A DNA stretch of 41,558 nucleotides from Microbacterium kunmingense (GTDB lineage Bacteria; Actinomycetota; Actinomycetes; Actinomycetales; Microbacteriaceae), in assembly GCF_023155745.1 (NCBI RefSeq), contig NZ_JAKNUS010000017.1:1-41558 (forward strand). Reading direction: 5' to 3'. Positions within the stretch are counted from its first letter, which is position 1; each line of letters opens with the position of its first letter. The translations under genes were made by a program, and so were the position numbers. The notes under the pieces are model-generated. The model had not been told where the DNA came from. It did no database searches and saw nothing but the letters and a program-made list of their open reading frames with translations. Of this stretch, positions 41,200-41,558 are shown piece by piece.

Positions 41200-41431
41200 C
41201 GCCGTCCACCACCGCGGGCGCGCGGGACCGGCCGTCGGGATTGCACCGGTGAGGGCGTCCGGAGTCAGTGGACGGGCCTGCCCGATCGTGAGCGGCACGG
41301 CCTGTTGCAGGTGCGCCTGCCGCTCCTTACTGTCCTCCCACCGGATGAGGTCATGGGGGGAAGCGAACGTGATCTCGACGACAACCTGGCGCCGGTGCCG
41401 TTCCGAGACTCGGACCTTCGACTCCCGGTAG
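41200..41431 (-). pseudogene. Fragment of monooxygenase-domain membrane protein gene (middle part)
   Basis: 232 bp matching 24066-24297 of the intact gene, by eye without differences. The C-terminal membrane half is cut off at 41200. At 41431 it is interrupted by the insertion sequence. The next part of the same copy is at 128-200 on the far side of that element. Confidence 0.87.
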
Positions 41432-41558
41432 GGCCGCGTCCGTTTGAGTGGTGGTCTTTCGCTTCGTTGCGATGATCAGCTGTCGTTAGTTTAGGCGGCG
41501 GTGATCTCGGGGAGTATCACCGCCTCGTCGATGGTGGGGGTGGTCGCGGTGAGCTCGG
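41432..41558 (-). mobile_element. Left end of the split insertion sequence, with transposase C-terminus
   Basis: Terminal inverted repeat core GTGGTGGTCTTTCG (41448-41461). On the minus strand the transposase ends ELTATTPTIDEAVILPEITA, then Ala and a TAA at 41493-41491. The partial codons at 1-55 and 41491-41558 are compatible with one frame. An element length cannot be given because the middle is outside the window. Confidence 0.7.

Noticed and set aside
1..41558. CRISPR arrays, tRNA or rRNA genes
   Set aside because: No regularly spaced repeats and no tRNA cloverleaf or rRNA sequence were noticed on either strand.

Overview
The window is high-GC actinobacterial DNA. It carries an Lsr2 remnant, an actinobacterial-type MobF relaxase remnant, GTG starts, and many terminators without a T-tract. 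The order Micrococcales is my guess, not something the sequence proves. It reads as a mosaic accessory replicon or island, with catabolic genes, defence genes, insertion sequences and many gene fragments. The first and last bases lie in the same insertion sequence: the transposase start is at 1-55 and its end at 41491-41558. That element interrupts a gene with an 8-bp target duplication, so the window is probably a circular molecule cut open inside the element.

Region by region. 1-10690: two identical IS3-family copies flank a minus-strand catabolic block. The block holds two alpha/beta hydrolases, a frameshifted IclR regulator and Rieske oxygenase module 1 (reductase, [3Fe-4S] ferredoxin, small helix protein, beta, truncated alpha). 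Fragments of an HxlR regulator and a MobF relaxase lie beside the left IS copy. 10691-13004: a decayed polysaccharide deacetylase, an intact isochorismatase-type amidohydrolase, two truncated SDRs and an Lsr2 fragment. 13010-14720: an AbiEi/AbiEii pair. 14833-21809: a plasmid- or phage-like backbone. It has an overlapping five-gene operon ending in an exported HNH nuclease, a regulator, a small HTH protein, and a three-gene operon (a 542-aa protein with faint family-B polymerase resemblance, an HTH protein, and a basic ribbon-helix-helix-like protein). A repeated AATATAACC operator-like word ties these units together. 21810-25153: fragments of a methyltransferase, a second RHH gene, an acyl-CoA ligase, a GntR regulator and an alcohol dehydrogenase, around one intact monooxygenase-domain membrane protein. 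25306-34861: intact catabolic cluster 2. It holds an IclR regulator, an aldo/keto reductase, a complete Rieske module 2, a divergent aldehyde dehydrogenase, a ThDP enzyme lacking its N-terminal domain, and a class II aldolase/decarboxylase. 35055-41183: a complete type I restriction-modification operon (hsdMSR) flanked by short inverted repeats, then a second piece of the monooxygenase gene and the insertion-sequence end.

How the genes fit together. The two Rieske modules have the same gene order and mostly overlapping genes, and they encode four-component ring-hydroxylating oxygenases. Module 2 is complete. Module 1 has lost its alpha start and promoter to an IS, and its IclR regulator is frameshifted. 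Five 17-bp palindromes of the form TTTCTGN-NNN-NCAGAAA lie before the hydrolase operon, both IclR genes, Rieske module 2 and the aldehyde dehydrogenase. I infer one IclR regulon spanning both clusters, probably run now by the intact IclR at 25314. The substrate cannot be read from sequence; a carboxylated aromatic such as a phthalate-type compound would fit the class II aldolase/decarboxylase and the hydrolases.
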